Positions 41,319 through 50,121 of a DNA stretch of 64,000 nt are shown in pieces. The position numbers and the translations under genes are program-made. Under the pieces are notes generated by a model. It was not told the DNA's origin. It was given only the letters and a program-made list of their open reading frames with translations, and did not search any database. The DNA comes from Isoptericola halalbus. Its GTDB lineage: Bacteria; Actinomycetota; Actinomycetes; Actinomycetales; Cellulomonadaceae. Positions within the stretch are counted from its first letter, which is position 1, and each line of letters starts with the position of its first letter. The stretch is from the NCBI GenBank assembly GCA_009663185.1, contig VJZX01000013.1, positions 25,946 to 89,945 on the forward strand. The letters run 5' to 3'.

Positions 41319-44300
41319 TCAGGCCCAGGGCGCCCAGCCGTCGGTGCCGGTCAGGTACGCCTCGCGAGTGTGCAGGTGTGCCTCGTCCTCCGTGAGCTGC
41401 GGGCGGCCCTCGACCTCCTCTCCGGCGGGCGCAGCACCCGGACCCGTGTTCTCGTACTCCCGCAGGAAGTCCTCCTCCCACGGCCAGCCGCTCATGTCCG
41501 ACCACGCGGGCGTACGGACGTGCTCCCCGAGCCAGGAGTCGCGCACGACGACCGACGGCTCCACGTTCGGGTTGCTGCTCGGGTGCCACGGACGGCCGAG
41601 GAAGACCGTCCCCGGCGCGGCGTCGGACGTGAGCGTGCTGTCCATGATCAGGAACCCGCGGGTGCCCGGCGCGGTCGACGGCGCGGCGACGTACCCGTTG
41701 ACGGCACTCCCTCGGTCGAGCGAGTGGATCTGCGAGTCCTCGATCACCGCCGTCGCCCGCCCGAAGATGAAGTCGACGTCCCCCTCCACGTACGAGTCGG
41801 TGACGTAGACCCGCGAGACCACGCCGAGTGACGGCGTGTCGGCCAGGAAGGTGTCCTGGTTGCCGAGCAGCCGTACGGTGTCGAGCACGATCCGGTCGCC
41901 GACGGTGCGCAGGGCCAGCGCCTGGCTGTTGCCGTTCGCGGCCTCGTCGTAGACGTTCTCGACGGTGATCTCCTTCACCGTGACGTCGTCGGCCAGGATC
42001 GCCAGGGTCGCCGACCCGGTGGCGCCGAACGCGCCGCCGTAGAACTTCTGCTGTCCGGCGGCGAGGTCGTAGGTGAGCACGACGTCCTCCGGGTTGCCCG
42101 TCGAGCCGCGGATCGTCAGACCCTCGGCGCCGGGCCAGACGCGCACCACCTCGCGGTAGGTGCCCGGCTCGACGACGATCTCGACCGGGCGGTCCGCCCG
42201 CCACGCGGCGCCGACGGCGGCACCGATCGACGCGTAGTCGCCCGTGCCGTCGAGGGCGACGGTGATCCGGCTCCCGACCGTCTCGTCGACGGCCAGCGGC
42301 CCGGCGTCAGCCGTGACCAGCGCGACGACGTCGGCGGTCCGGTCGGCCGTATACGCGTAGTGCGTCGCCGGGTCGAACGTGGGGCCCGTGTTGTCCTTGC
42401 GGCCCCGGATGGAGGTGAACCTGTTGTCACGGGAATGGACCCGGGACGCCGGGTCCTTGGCGACGATCGCGTCTTCGCCGTACGCGTACACGCTGCGCTC
42501 GACGACGAGCTGCGACGCCCCGCGCGACATCGTGCCGTACTGCGCCTGTCCCTCGAGGTAGTTGTTGTAGAGGTGCCCGGCTGCCACGTTGTCGATGCTG
42601 CCGTTGCGCTGGTAGGTGTTCGAGAACCAGTTGTGGTGCATGGTCAGCGTCGTCACCACGTTGCTGGTCCAGCCCACACCGACAGCCTTGTTGTGGTCGC
42701 GGAACACGTTCCACGACAGGGTCACGGCAGTGGAGTCCTTGCGGACGTCGACCATCCCGTCGCCGAGGCGCGTGAACTCGTTGTGGTCGATCCAGACGTG
42801 CGACGAGGTGTCCAGCCGGATGCCGTCATTGTCGTTGGACTTGCCGTCCCAGTCTCCGGCGACATACGAGTCGGCGAAGGTGAGGTTGCGGACGATGACG
42901 TTCTGTACCCGGTCGAGGAACAGACCGCCCCCGACGAGTCCGGCCTGCGGGCCGACGCCCGCGATCGTCTTGTCGCCGGCGACCTTGATCATCGAGCCGA
43001 AGGGCTCGACTCGCAGCGAGCCCTCGACGAGGATCGTCAGGGGCTCCGGCATCGCGGCGTAGGCGGCGAGCTCGGCGGCGTCGGAGGCGACGACCGTGCG
43101 ACCGCCCGCCCCGCCGGTCGTGCCACGGGGACGGTCCGCCGAGGCGGTGCCCGCGAAGCCGGTCGCGACGGGCGACCACACCGGGCCGTCGGCGGTGACG
43201 GTGCTCGGGGCGTCGAGCTGCCTCAGCAGCGTCGCGCCGGCGACCGCCGGGTCGGTCGGGTCCTGCCAGCTCTCGAGATCTCCGGAACCGGCACCCTCGG
43301 CGACCGCCGGGGCGGCGACCTCCGCGGGCTGGATCACGCCGTGCGGGCCGACGGCGCCTGCGACGTCCCCGGTGAGGGGCGCCTCGGGATGCGCGGCGTT
43401 GTACGCGGCCAGCACGTCCACCTCGGCGCCGTTGACCCAGGTGCTCCTCACGTCGATCCCCGTGCCGCCCCAGCCGTGGATGATCCGGCTCGCGTCGACG
43501 CCGTCGGCGAGCTCGAACGTGTTCTCGCGGGCCGTGATGCTCGACTCGACGCCGACGCCCCACGAGTACCCGTACTGCGTGGGGTCGGTGACCCGGTAGA
43601 CGTTGTCGTACACGTGCACCTGGCCGAACCGCACGCGCGGCGCCCGCTGCACAAGGTCGACCAGCTCGTTGTGGTGCATCGTCACGCGGAGCTTGCCGCG
43701 GTCAGTGATGCGGCTGTCGCCGTTGCCGAACAGCATCGACTTGTCGTGCCCGACGAGCCGGCTCCAGGAGATCGTCACGAGGTCGGCGCCACGCACGACG
43801 TCGAGGAGCCCGTCGTGCCGCAGGAACCGCTCGCCGAAGTAGCGCGGCTGCTCGGTGTCGACGGTCTCGCCGTCATCGAGCGTGAGGTGGTCGAGCCAGA
43901 CGTGGGTCGCGCCGGAGACGACGAGGTTGTCCCACTCGGTCTTCCAGGTGCCGCCGTCCCACACCGGGAAGCAGTCGTACGCGTCGGAGATGCGCAGGTT
44001 GCGCACGATCACGTTGTCGACGTTCGAGACCTCGACGACGAAGCCGGAGAGGGTGACGTCGCCGGCGCCGATGAGCGTGGTGTTGGACCCGATGCGCGCC
44101 CGGATCTGCTCGCCCTGGGCCGTCCTCGAGGCCTTGCGCGCGTCCTCGAGCGGACCGCTCGCCGGGCCGGTCCAGTGCGCCGGGTCGAACGCGTCGAGGT
44201 AGCCCTGGAGCGTGTACCCGTCGCGGGCGTAGTCCTCGCAGGTCAACGACGACCCGTCGGCGCCCGTGTTCGCGTCGATGTCGCCGACGACGCGAACGAT

Positions 44301-44633
44301 CTTCGGGTGGTCGCCCTGCACCGCGGCGAGGAGCTCGTCGCGCGTGCGGACGTCGATCACGTCCTCCTCGGCGGCGTCGGCACCACCGGTCGTGCCCCCG
44401 TCGAGCGAGGCCCACCCGTCGCCGGGCGGCAAGGTCTGCCGCTCGAGCGCGGCCGTGAGGGGGCCGGCGGTGTCGCTGTCGGCGGCGGTCTCACCGGCGC
44501 CGCTCGCGACCGGCGCGGCCTGCGCGCCGGGCGCGGCGAGGGTGAGGGCGAGGACGGGCGCGGCGAGCGCCGCGAGGGTGCGTCTGGCTGTGCGTCGCTC
44601 GGCCAGACGCCGAGCAGGTGTCGACAAGGGCAT
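41319..44633 (-). CDS. Secreted three-domain pectinase: pectate lyase - pectate lyase - pectin methylesterase
   Basis: 1104 residues with an export signal (TLAALAAPVLALTLAAPGAQA). Domain 1 (about 70-420) is PL1: NTTLIGAGDVTLSG, HVWLDHLTLDDG, RAPRVRFGQVHVYDNVY. Domain 2 (about 500-790) is a second PL1-like beta-helix: KTIAGVGPQAGLVGGG, HVWIDHNEFTRLGDG, MHHNWFSNTYQRNG; it lacks the RVRFG form of the arginine motif, so its activity may differ. Domain 3 (about 800-1085) is a CE8 pectinesterase: GNQDTFLAD, DFIFGRATAVIEDS and LGRPWHP hold the two catalytic Asp and the Arg. De-esterification by CE8 would create substrate for the lyases. No cell-wall anchor is visible. ATG 44633 with GAGAGG. Confidence 0.92.
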   Translation of the reverse strand: MPLSTPARRLAERRTARRTLAALAAPVLALTLAAPGAQAAPVASGAGETAADSDTAGPLTAALERQTLPPGDGWASLDGGTTGGADAAEEDVIDVRTRDELLAAVQGDHPKIVRVVGDIDANTGADGSSLTCEDYARDGYTLQGYLDAFDPAHWTGPASGPLEDARKASRTAQGEQIRARIGSNTTLIGAGDVTLSGFVVEVSNVDNVIVRNLRISDAYDCFPVWDGGTWKTEWDNLVVSGATHVWLDHLTLDDGETVDTEQPRYFGERFLRHDGLLDVVRGADLVTISWSRLVGHDKSMLFGNGDSRITDRGKLRVTMHHNELVDLVQRAPRVRFGQVHVYDNVYRVTDPTQYGYSWGVGVESSITARENTFELADGVDASRIIHGWGGTGIDVRSTWVNGAEVDVLAAYNAAHPEAPLTGDVAGAVGPHGVIQPAEVAAPAVAEGAGSGDLESWQDPTDPAVAGATLLRQLDAPSTVTADGPVWSPVATGFAGTASADRPRGTTGGAGGRTVVASDAAELAAYAAMPEPLTILVEGSLRVEPFGSMIKVAGDKTIAGVGPQAGLVGGGLFLDRVQNVIVRNLTFADSYVAGDWDGKSNDNDGIRLDTSSHVWIDHNEFTRLGDGMVDVRKDSTAVTLSWNVFRDHNKAVGVGWTSNVVTTLTMHHNWFSNTYQRNGSIDNVAAGHLYNNYLEGQAQYGTMSRGASQLVVERSVYAYGEDAIVAKDPASRVHSRDNRFTSIRGRKDNTGPTFDPATHYAYTADRTADVVALVTADAGPLAVDETVGSRITVALDGTGDYASIGAAVGAAWRADRPVEIVVEPGTYREVVRVWPGAEGLTIRGSTGNPEDVVLTYDLAAGQQKFYGGAFGATGSATLAILADDVTVKEITVENVYDEAANGNSQALALRTVGDRIVLDTVRLLGNQDTFLADTPSLGVVSRVYVTDSYVEGDVDFIFGRATAVIEDSQIHSLDRGSAVNGYVAAPSTAPGTRGFLIMDSTLTSDAAPGTVFLGRPWHPSSNPNVEPSVVVRDSWLGEHVRTPAWSDMSGWPWEEDFLREYENTGPGAAPAGEEVEGRPQLTEDEAHLHTREAYLTGTDGWAPWA

Positions 44634-44747
44634 CGTTGCGCCTCTCACGAGACTCGGGCACGTGGCCCTCAGGGCAGGCTCGAGCACGTTCCCGACTCCG
44701 ACGTCGGGACCCCCTGCCCCGTCGCGCTCTGCGAACCGGGCGTCTCA

Positions 44748-44759
44748 GAAACCGGTTTC
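44748..44759 (-). promoter_or_regulatory. Pectin-regulon operator, site 2
   Basis: GAAACCGGTTTC, identical to site 1, 115 bp before the start of the three-domain pectinase, in the 44634-44844 gap. Flanking TCA and TCT/CA bases extend the symmetry slightly. Nothing else is seen in this gap. Confidence 0.72.
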
Positions 44760-44844
44760 TCAAACGTATCCCGAGACAACCGGGACGTCAATAGCTCAGG
44801 GAACGGAGGCTGTTCCTGGGACGCGCCGAGCCGCGGCGAGTGGT

Positions 44845-45633
44845 TCACACGGTGAATGCGTCCCGGAACGCCCTGAGGGCGGAATCAGAGCCGGAGAGCC
44901 CGGCACCGCTGGCGAACGCCTCCAGGGCGACGACACCCTCGTATCCCGAGTCTGCCAACGCCTCCGCGACCGCTCTCCAGCGAACTTCTCCTGTCCCCGG
45001 CTCGCAGCGTCCCGGCACGTCGGCGACCTGGACCTCTCCCAGGTAGGGAGCCGCGCGACGAACGAGGTCGATGAGATTCCCTTCGCCGATCTGCGCGTGG
45101 TAGAGGTCCAGGTTCATGCGTAGGCGCGGGCTGCCGACGGCGCGAACGAGCGCCAGGGTGTCGGCTGCCCGCGCGAATGGCGTCCCGGGGTGATCGACCT
45201 CGGTGTTGAGGTTCTCGATCACGAAGGTCACCCCGTGCCGTTCGCCGAGCTCGGCGACCCGCTCGAGCGTGCGCAGCGCGGTCAGCCACATGTCGCCGGT
45301 CACCACCTCCACAGGCCGGACGGGGAGGCCGCCCTTTCCGAGCCCGGTCCCGTGAAGGTTCAGCGCCGGCGAGCCGATCGCCCGGGCGAAGCCGATGGAC
45401 TCCTCGGCGCTCGACAGCAGCGCTTCGGCGCCGTCCTGCGTCGTGAGGTCGCCTGAGACGTAGCCGGTCATCGACGTAAACCTGGCACCTGTCGCCGCCA
45501 GGGCGTGGGCGTCCTTGGTCCTCCAGTCCCAGATCTCGACGGCGAACCCGCCGTCGTGGATCCGCTTGACCCGGTCCAGGTGCGGCTCGTCCAGGTAGAC
45601 CATCTCGGAGCACACGGCCAATGTGAAAGGCAT
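44845..45633 (-). CDS. Sugar-phosphate isomerase/epimerase-like TIM-barrel protein (hydroxypyruvate isomerase family)
   Basis: 262 residues of the AP-endonuclease-2/xylose-isomerase-like TIM barrel family. Metal-site elements are visible: FVIENLNTEVDHPG (Glu), RMNLDLYHAQIGEGN (Asp, His), EVQVADVPGRCEPGTGEVRW and VVALEAF (Glu). The N-terminus TLAVCSEMVY and the DVPGR...PGTGE segment resemble Hyi-type hydroxypyruvate isomerases, but related proteins act in inositol and other polyol pathways. It ends the minus-strand sugar cassette; GAGGAG lies upstream of ATG 45633. Confidence 0.85.
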   Translation of the reverse strand: MPFTLAVCSEMVYLDEPHLDRVKRIHDGGFAVEIWDWRTKDAHALAATGARFTSMTGYVSGDLTTQDGAEALLSSAEESIGFARAIGSPALNLHGTGLGKGGLPVRPVEVVTGDMWLTALRTLERVAELGERHGVTFVIENLNTEVDHPGTPFARAADTLALVRAVGSPRLRMNLDLYHAQIGEGNLIDLVRRAAPYLGEVQVADVPGRCEPGTGEVRWRAVAEALADSGYEGVVALEAFASGAGLSGSDSALRAFRDAFTV

Positions 45634-45655
45634 CGTGCCCATCCTCCTCATGAGC

Positions 45656-46672
45656 TCAGCTGGGCGCCGGCACGGCGACGGCGACGCGCTCACCGGTCCG
45701 GCAGGACTCGATCGATGCCTCGGCGATCGCGAAAGCGGCCCAGGCGTCCTCGGCACCGACGGTCGGCGCTCGACCCTCCTCGACGGCGGAGACGAACTCC
45801 GTGAACTCCCCGAGGTAGGCGGCGCGGAGCAGCTCGGTGTCGCTGCGGGACGTCGTCGCGACCCTGCCGCGGGCACCATGGAAGCGCAGCGAGCTCTGCG
45901 CTCCCTCGCCGATGGTCACCATGCCCCGCGAGCCGAAGACCTCCCCGCGGACGTCGTAGCCGTAGACGGCGGCGAAGTTCGCCTCTGCGGTGGCGATCGC
46001 GCCGTTGTCGTAGCGGATGACCACCACCGCTGTGTCCAAGAGGCCTGATTCCTTGAACTCGGGTGCGATCAGCGCGTCAGCAGTCGCGACGACGTCGACG
46101 GCCCGGGCGCCAGGGTTGAACCAGTTGAGCGTGTCGAAGTCGTGGATCAGGGTCTGCGTGAAGATCGTCCACGGTGGGATCGCCCCAGGGTCGGCGAGGC
46201 CCTCGCCCGGGTCGCGGGTGAGAGAGCGCATCAGCCGCACGTCCCCGACGTCCCCGGCGACGATCGCGTCGTGGGCGGCCGCGAAGTCGGAAGCGAAGCG
46301 GCGGTTGAAGCCCACCTGCAGTCGGACGCCGGCCGCCGCTGCCGCCTTCCGCCCCTGCTCAATCTCCGCCAGGCTCATGCCGGCCGGCTTCTCGCAGAAC
46401 ACGTGCTTGCCCGCTGCGGTCGCCGCCTCGATCAAGGCGGCGTGCGCGACCGACGAGGCGGTGATCACGACAGCGTCGATGTCCCGTGCCTCGAGGACGG
46501 CGTGCGGATCGAGCTCGGCCCGCGCACCGATGGAGTCCGCCACTGATGCCGCAGCGCCAGGACGGGGGTCGGCTACCGCGACGGGCACGGCGCCAGGGAC
46601 GTGCCGGGCGAGGAGCCCGGCGTGGTGGCCGCCGATGCGTCCGGCGCCCACCAAGCCAATGCGAACGGTCAT
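45656..46672 (-). CDS. Gfo/Idh/MocA oxidoreductase (inositol 2-dehydrogenase-like)
   Basis: 338 residues. Rossmann motif [17 protein letters not shown] at the start, the catalytic [12 protein letters not shown] (Lys) near residue 96, and a C-terminal sheet domain with [10 protein letters not shown] containing the usual Asp/His pair. These features fit myo-inositol 2-dehydrogenase and related sugar dehydrogenases using NAD(P). With the TIM-barrel isomerase and ABC importer it suggests uptake and oxidation of an inositol or other polyol; which one is not decided. Its start overlaps the ATPase gene stop (46669-46672). Confidence 0.88.
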   Translation of the reverse strand: MTVRIGLVGAGRIGGHHAGLLARHVPGAVPVAVADPRPGAAASVADSIGARAELDPHAVLEARDIDAVVITASSVAHAALIEAATAAGKHVFCEKPAGMSLAEIEQGRKAAAAAGVRLQVGFNRRFASDFAAAHDAIVAGDVGDVRLMRSLTRDPGEGLADPGAIPPWTIFTQTLIHDFDTLNWFNPGARAVDVVATADALIAPEFKESGLLDTAVVVIRYDNGAIATAEANFAAVYGYDVRGEVFGSRGMVTIGEGAQSSLRFHGARGRVATTSRSDTELLRAAYLGEFTEFVSAVEEGRAPTVGAEDAWAAFAIAEASIESCRTGERVAVAVPAPS

Positions 46673-47670
46673 CTCTTCTCCCCCTCCACGTCGGCCATGA
46701 GCTCTTCGACAACGTCGCTGGACGCGCCCATGGAGCGCTCCAGCTCGTGGGCCAGCGACTCCAGCTCGGCACCGCCGGCCATCATCGAGGTCAGGTCCGC
46801 CAGACTCAGCCCGGACTTCGGAAAGTCGCCCATGCTCCGGCCTCGCCGCAACAGCATGAACCGGTCGCCCACGGGGTACGCATGGTGCGGGTTGTGGGTG
46901 ATGAAGACGACGCCCAGCCCGCGCTCCCGTGCCTTGGCGATGTACCTCAGCACCACGCCCGACTGCTTCACACCGAGGGCTGCGGTCGGCTCGTCGAGGA
47001 TCAGAACACGCGCACCGAAGTACACCGCGCGGGCGATGGCCACGCACTGCCGCTCACCGCCGGACAGAGTGCCGATCGGCTGGTCCACGTCACGCAGGTC
47101 GATGCCCATCGCGAGCAGTTCCTTGCGAGTGGTCTGCTTCATGAACTCGATGTCCATCCGGCGGGCCGGCCAGATGCCCTTGACCGGCTCCGACCCGAGG
47201 AAGAAGTTGCGCCAGACCGGCATCAGCGGCACCACTGCCAGATCCTGGTAGACCGTCGCTATCCCGAGCGCCAGGGCGTCGCGCGGGTTGGACAGGTGAC
47301 GCTCTTCACCGTCGACCACGAACCGGCCCTCGGTGTGCTGGTGCGCCCCCGCGAGAATCTTGATGAACGTCGACTTGCCCGCACCGTTGTCGCCGAGCAC
47401 ACAGGTCACCTCGCCCGCCTTGACGGACGTCGTCACCTCACGCAACGCGATCACCCGGCCATAGGACTTGCCGATGTCCTCGACCTCGATGATCGGCGTG
47501 CCGCGCGGCGGCAGCGCGGCGGACCGCGCCCCGGCCGGCACAGGGCTCCGCGGTGCGGCGGGCGCCTCGGGCTTGCCGTTCGCGGCCTCCCGGGCCTGCT
47601 GCGTCGCGTACTCTCTCGCGACCCTGCCGATCCGCTTCCCGGTCGCGGTCACCCTCTCTTCGCCGGTCAT
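46669..47670 (-). CDS. Sugar ABC importer ATP-binding protein (single-domain, RbsA/FrcA-like)
   Basis: 333 residues with one ATPase domain, unlike the double RbsA. Walker [13 protein letters not shown], signature [14 protein letters not shown], Walker [13 protein letters not shown], and H-loop [10 protein letters not shown]. The IYQDLA-like [12 protein letters not shown] segment is typical for ribose/inositol-type importers. An extra N-terminal region of about 55 residues rich in Ala/Pro precedes the domain. Coupled at both ends by ATGA to the permease and dehydrogenase genes. Confidence 0.9.
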   Translation of the reverse strand: MTGEERVTATGKRIGRVAREYATQQAREAANGKPEAPAAPRSPVPAGARSAALPPRGTPIIEVEDIGKSYGRVIALREVTTSVKAGEVTCVLGDNGAGKSTFIKILAGAHQHTEGRFVVDGEERHLSNPRDALALGIATVYQDLAVVPLMPVWRNFFLGSEPVKGIWPARRMDIEFMKQTTRKELLAMGIDLRDVDQPIGTLSGGERQCVAIARAVYFGARVLILDEPTAALGVKQSGVVLRYIAKARERGLGVVFITHNPHHAYPVGDRFMLLRRGRSMGDFPKSGLSLADLTSMMAGGAELESLAHELERSMGASSDVVEELMADVEGEKR

Positions 47671-48701
47671 CGTGTCTCCTCCGCACGCTTGCGAACCCAC
47701 TCGTTGAGCAGCACCGCGATGAGCAACATCGCTCCCAGGAACGCCTTGAGCCAGTTGCTGTCCCAGCCGGCGTAGACGATGCCCTGGTTGGCCATGCCGT
47801 AGATCAGCGCACCGAAGGCCGCTCCGATCGCGGACCCGTAGCCACCGGTCATCAGGCAGCCACCGACCACGGCGCAGATGATGTAGATGAACTCCTGCGA
47901 GACACCCGTTCCCGCCTGGACCGTGGAGGTGTTGAAGAGCAGAAGCATCCCGACGAGCCAGCCGCAGCCAGCGGTGGCCATGAAAAGGCCGATCTTCGTG
48001 TTGCCTACCGGGACGCCGACCTGCCGGGACGAGTGCGCTGCTCCACCGACGGCGAAGATCCAGTTGCCGACACGAGTCCTCAGCAGGATCCAGGTCGCCA
48101 CTGCGGCGACAGCGATCCACCACAGTACGGACACCCGCAGCGCGAGGTCTCCGATCGAGATCGTCGACCCGAAGATCGCGTGCGGCTGGTCGTAGTACGG
48201 AACCTTCTTCATGCCTTGGATGGCAACCTGGCCGATGAGCGTCTTGGTGCCGGCCACGTCGATGCCCTGCAGGACGAAGAAGGTGCCGAGGGTGACGATG
48301 AAGCTGGGCAGGCCGGTCTTTATCACGAGCAGGCCGTTCACGAAGCCCACGCACAACGCGAGTGCCAGCGACACGAGCACCGCCACCCAGATGTTGAGGC
48401 CGTACTGCGTGGTGAGAACGCCGACGACCAGACCGGTGAAGCCCGTCATCACCCCGGCGGACAGGTCGAACTCACCACCGATCATCAGCAGGGCGACCGC
48501 GACCGCCATGATGCCGATCGTCGAGGAGGTCTGCAGCCAGGTGCTGGCACCCGCTGGGGTTGCGAAGGTGTCGGTCGTGACCGCGAAGAAGACGAAGATC
48601 GCGAGTGCGGCGATGAGTGCGCCGACCTCCGGGCGCTTCAGCGCTCGGTTGACAGGAGAGACACGGGCGAGTCGTTCGTCCGCGACCGCGGTGGCAGTCA
48701 T
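47667..48701 (-). CDS. Sugar ABC importer permease (RbsC-like)
   Basis: 344 residues, about ten hydrophobic helices, branched-chain-AA/ribose permease family. Recognised from [20 protein letters not shown] near residue 90 and [20 protein letters not shown] near residue 275, the latter being the coupling region for the ATPase. It forms the channel of the importer with the lipoprotein binding protein at 48758 and ATPase at 46669. Confidence 0.92.
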   Translation of the reverse strand: MTATAVADERLARVSPVNRALKRPEVGALIAALAIFVFFAVTTDTFATPAGASTWLQTSSTIGIMAVAVALLMIGGEFDLSAGVMTGFTGLVVGVLTTQYGLNIWVAVLVSLALALCVGFVNGLLVIKTGLPSFIVTLGTFFVLQGIDVAGTKTLIGQVAIQGMKKVPYYDQPHAIFGSTISIGDLALRVSVLWWIAVAAVATWILLRTRVGNWIFAVGGAAHSSRQVGVPVGNTKIGLFMATAGCGWLVGMLLLFNTSTVQAGTGVSQEFIYIICAVVGGCLMTGGYGSAIGAAFGALIYGMANQGIVYAGWDSNWLKAFLGAMLLIAVLLNEWVRKRAEETR

Positions 48702-48757
48702 GTGCTGTTCCTTTCGTCCAGGCCCGGGTGGTGATCCGCCGAGGTTGGCCCGCCTTC

Positions 48758-49720
48758 TCAGCGGGTGCCGTTCTTGGCGTACTCGAGGACCGCGTCGGCG
48801 TTCTCCTTCGTGACGAAGGCCGGGCCGGACAGGATCGGCTGGCCGCCGCCGACGTCGTTGCCGTTGATCGACTTCAGGTAGAGCGTCGTGACGGCGGCGT
48901 ACCCCTGGACGAAGGGCTGCTGGTCGACAGCGAACTCGATCTTGCCGTCGATGATGTCGTTGACCACGTCCTCGCTGAGATCGAAGGTCGCGACCGGGGT
49001 GTCGGTACCCGCCTGCTCGACGGCGGCGACCGCGTCCAGGGCGATCTGGCCCGCGAGAGCGACGACAGCGTCGACGTCGTCGTCGGACTGCAGCTTGGAG
49101 GTGATGGTCGCCGTGACGGCGTTGTCGTCGGTGCCGTCGACCTGGAGGTTCTCCACGTTGGGGATGACCTTCTTCACGCCGGCGCAGCGGTCCTCGAGCG
49201 CGATGTTTCCGGCCTCCTGGATGACGCAGACGACGTTGTCGTATCCCGCGTCCGCAAGTCGCTCGCCGACCGCCTCACCAGCCACCGACTCCGCCTGCCC
49301 GACGTGGGTGATCGCGCCGAACTCCTTCCAGTAGTCGATGCCGGAGTTGATCGTGACGACAGGGACGCCGGCTGCGACGGCTGCCTTGATGCTGTCCTCG
49401 AGGCCGTCCGGGTTGGCCATCGACACGACGATCCCGTCGACGTCGTCGGCAACCGCGCCGTCGATGAGGGCCGCCTGCTTGGCGGGGTCGGGGTCGGACG
49501 AGTACCCGACGGTCACGCCATAGTCGTCGCCGGCCCGCTCGACACCCGACTTCACGCGGTCCCAGAAGGCGTCTCCCGGAGCGCTGTGGGTGATCACGGC
49601 GTAGGTCAGGCCGCTGGTCTCTTCGGTCGGTCCCTCGGACTCCTGTCCGGTGCCGCTGCACGCGGACAGCGTGAGCGCAGCGGACGCGAGCACGGGGATC
49701 GCGATCTTGCTGATCTTCAT
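48758..49720 (-). CDS. Sugar ABC importer substrate-binding lipoprotein (RbsB-like)
   Basis: 320 residues. Lipoprotein signal with lipobox LSAC (Cys21), then a periplasmic-binding-protein type 1 fold: LTYAVITHSAPGDAFWDRVK, DGIVVSMANPDGLEDSIKAA and VPVVTINSGIDYW, hinge EFAVDQQPFVQGY. It captures the sugar or polyol for the downstream permease. It is the first gene of the cassette; the LacI gene is divergent across a 401-bp gap that holds the operator and an aldolase-like remnant. Confidence 0.92.
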   Translation of the reverse strand: MKISKIAIPVLASAALTLSACSGTGQESEGPTEETSGLTYAVITHSAPGDAFWDRVKSGVERAGDDYGVTVGYSSDPDPAKQAALIDGAVADDVDGIVVSMANPDGLEDSIKAAVAAGVPVVTINSGIDYWKEFGAITHVGQAESVAGEAVGERLADAGYDNVVCVIQEAGNIALEDRCAGVKKVIPNVENLQVDGTDDNAVTATITSKLQSDDDVDAVVALAGQIALDAVAAVEQAGTDTPVATFDLSEDVVNDIIDGKIEFAVDQQPFVQGYAAVTTLYLKSINGNDVGGGQPILSGPAFVTKENADAVLEYAKNGTR

Positions 49721-49810
49721 GGGGATGCCTCTCTCTGCGGACCCGAGCGGGCGGCCTTGCCCGTCAGGAGCTGGTAGGGAAGTGGGAGCTGGGCGTTCTG
49801 CAGGGGCGGG

Positions 49811-49964
49811 TCACAGCAGCTCCACCGTCCGGTCCACCGCGGCCGCGAAGCCTGCCCGACCCGCCCAGCAGCGAGGCGCGGCGCCGTCGCGCCTGGGCGG
49901 CGAGAACGATCGCCTCGGGATCCCTCGAGCGCGTGCCGACGAACGTACGAACGGTCTCGGACAT
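49811..49964 (-). pseudogene. Remnant of an aldolase-like gene with internal deletion (tentative)
   Basis: The frame from ATG 49964 reads MSETVRTFVGTRSRDPEAI and then AAQARRRRASLLGG, resembling the N-terminus of actinobacterial Cgl0158/IolC-like aldolases (RDP-AI...ARRRR-LLG). In a second frame, AGFAAAVDRTVELL and a TGA at 49811 resemble a C-terminal helix. The middle of about 250 residues would be missing. The identification is by eye from short stretches, so another parent gene is possible. Orientation matches the sugar cassette, where such an aldolase would fit. Confidence 0.42.
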
Positions 49965-50032
49965 CGACGGCCTCCCGGACCTGGACTCGACCTGCTCAGC
50001 CACCGGGGCGGGTCGGCGACTCTGCCTTCCGT

Positions 50033-50062
50033 CTAGTGCGCACTAGTACTAGTGCGCACTAG
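50033..50062. promoter_or_regulatory. Double LacI-type operator, a 30-bp perfect palindrome
   Basis: CTAGTGCGCACTAG occurs twice (50033-50046 and 50049-50062) with TA between them, so the full 30 bp is one perfect palindrome made of two smaller ones. It lies 60 bp before the LacI gene and about 310 bp before the divergent binding-protein gene. It is the natural target of the adjacent regulator. Confidence 0.72.
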
Positions 50063-50121
50063 TATGGGATGGCGGTCATCGGCTGTCAACAGCCGGGCAT
50101 ACTTGGCAGGAGGGGTGAGGC

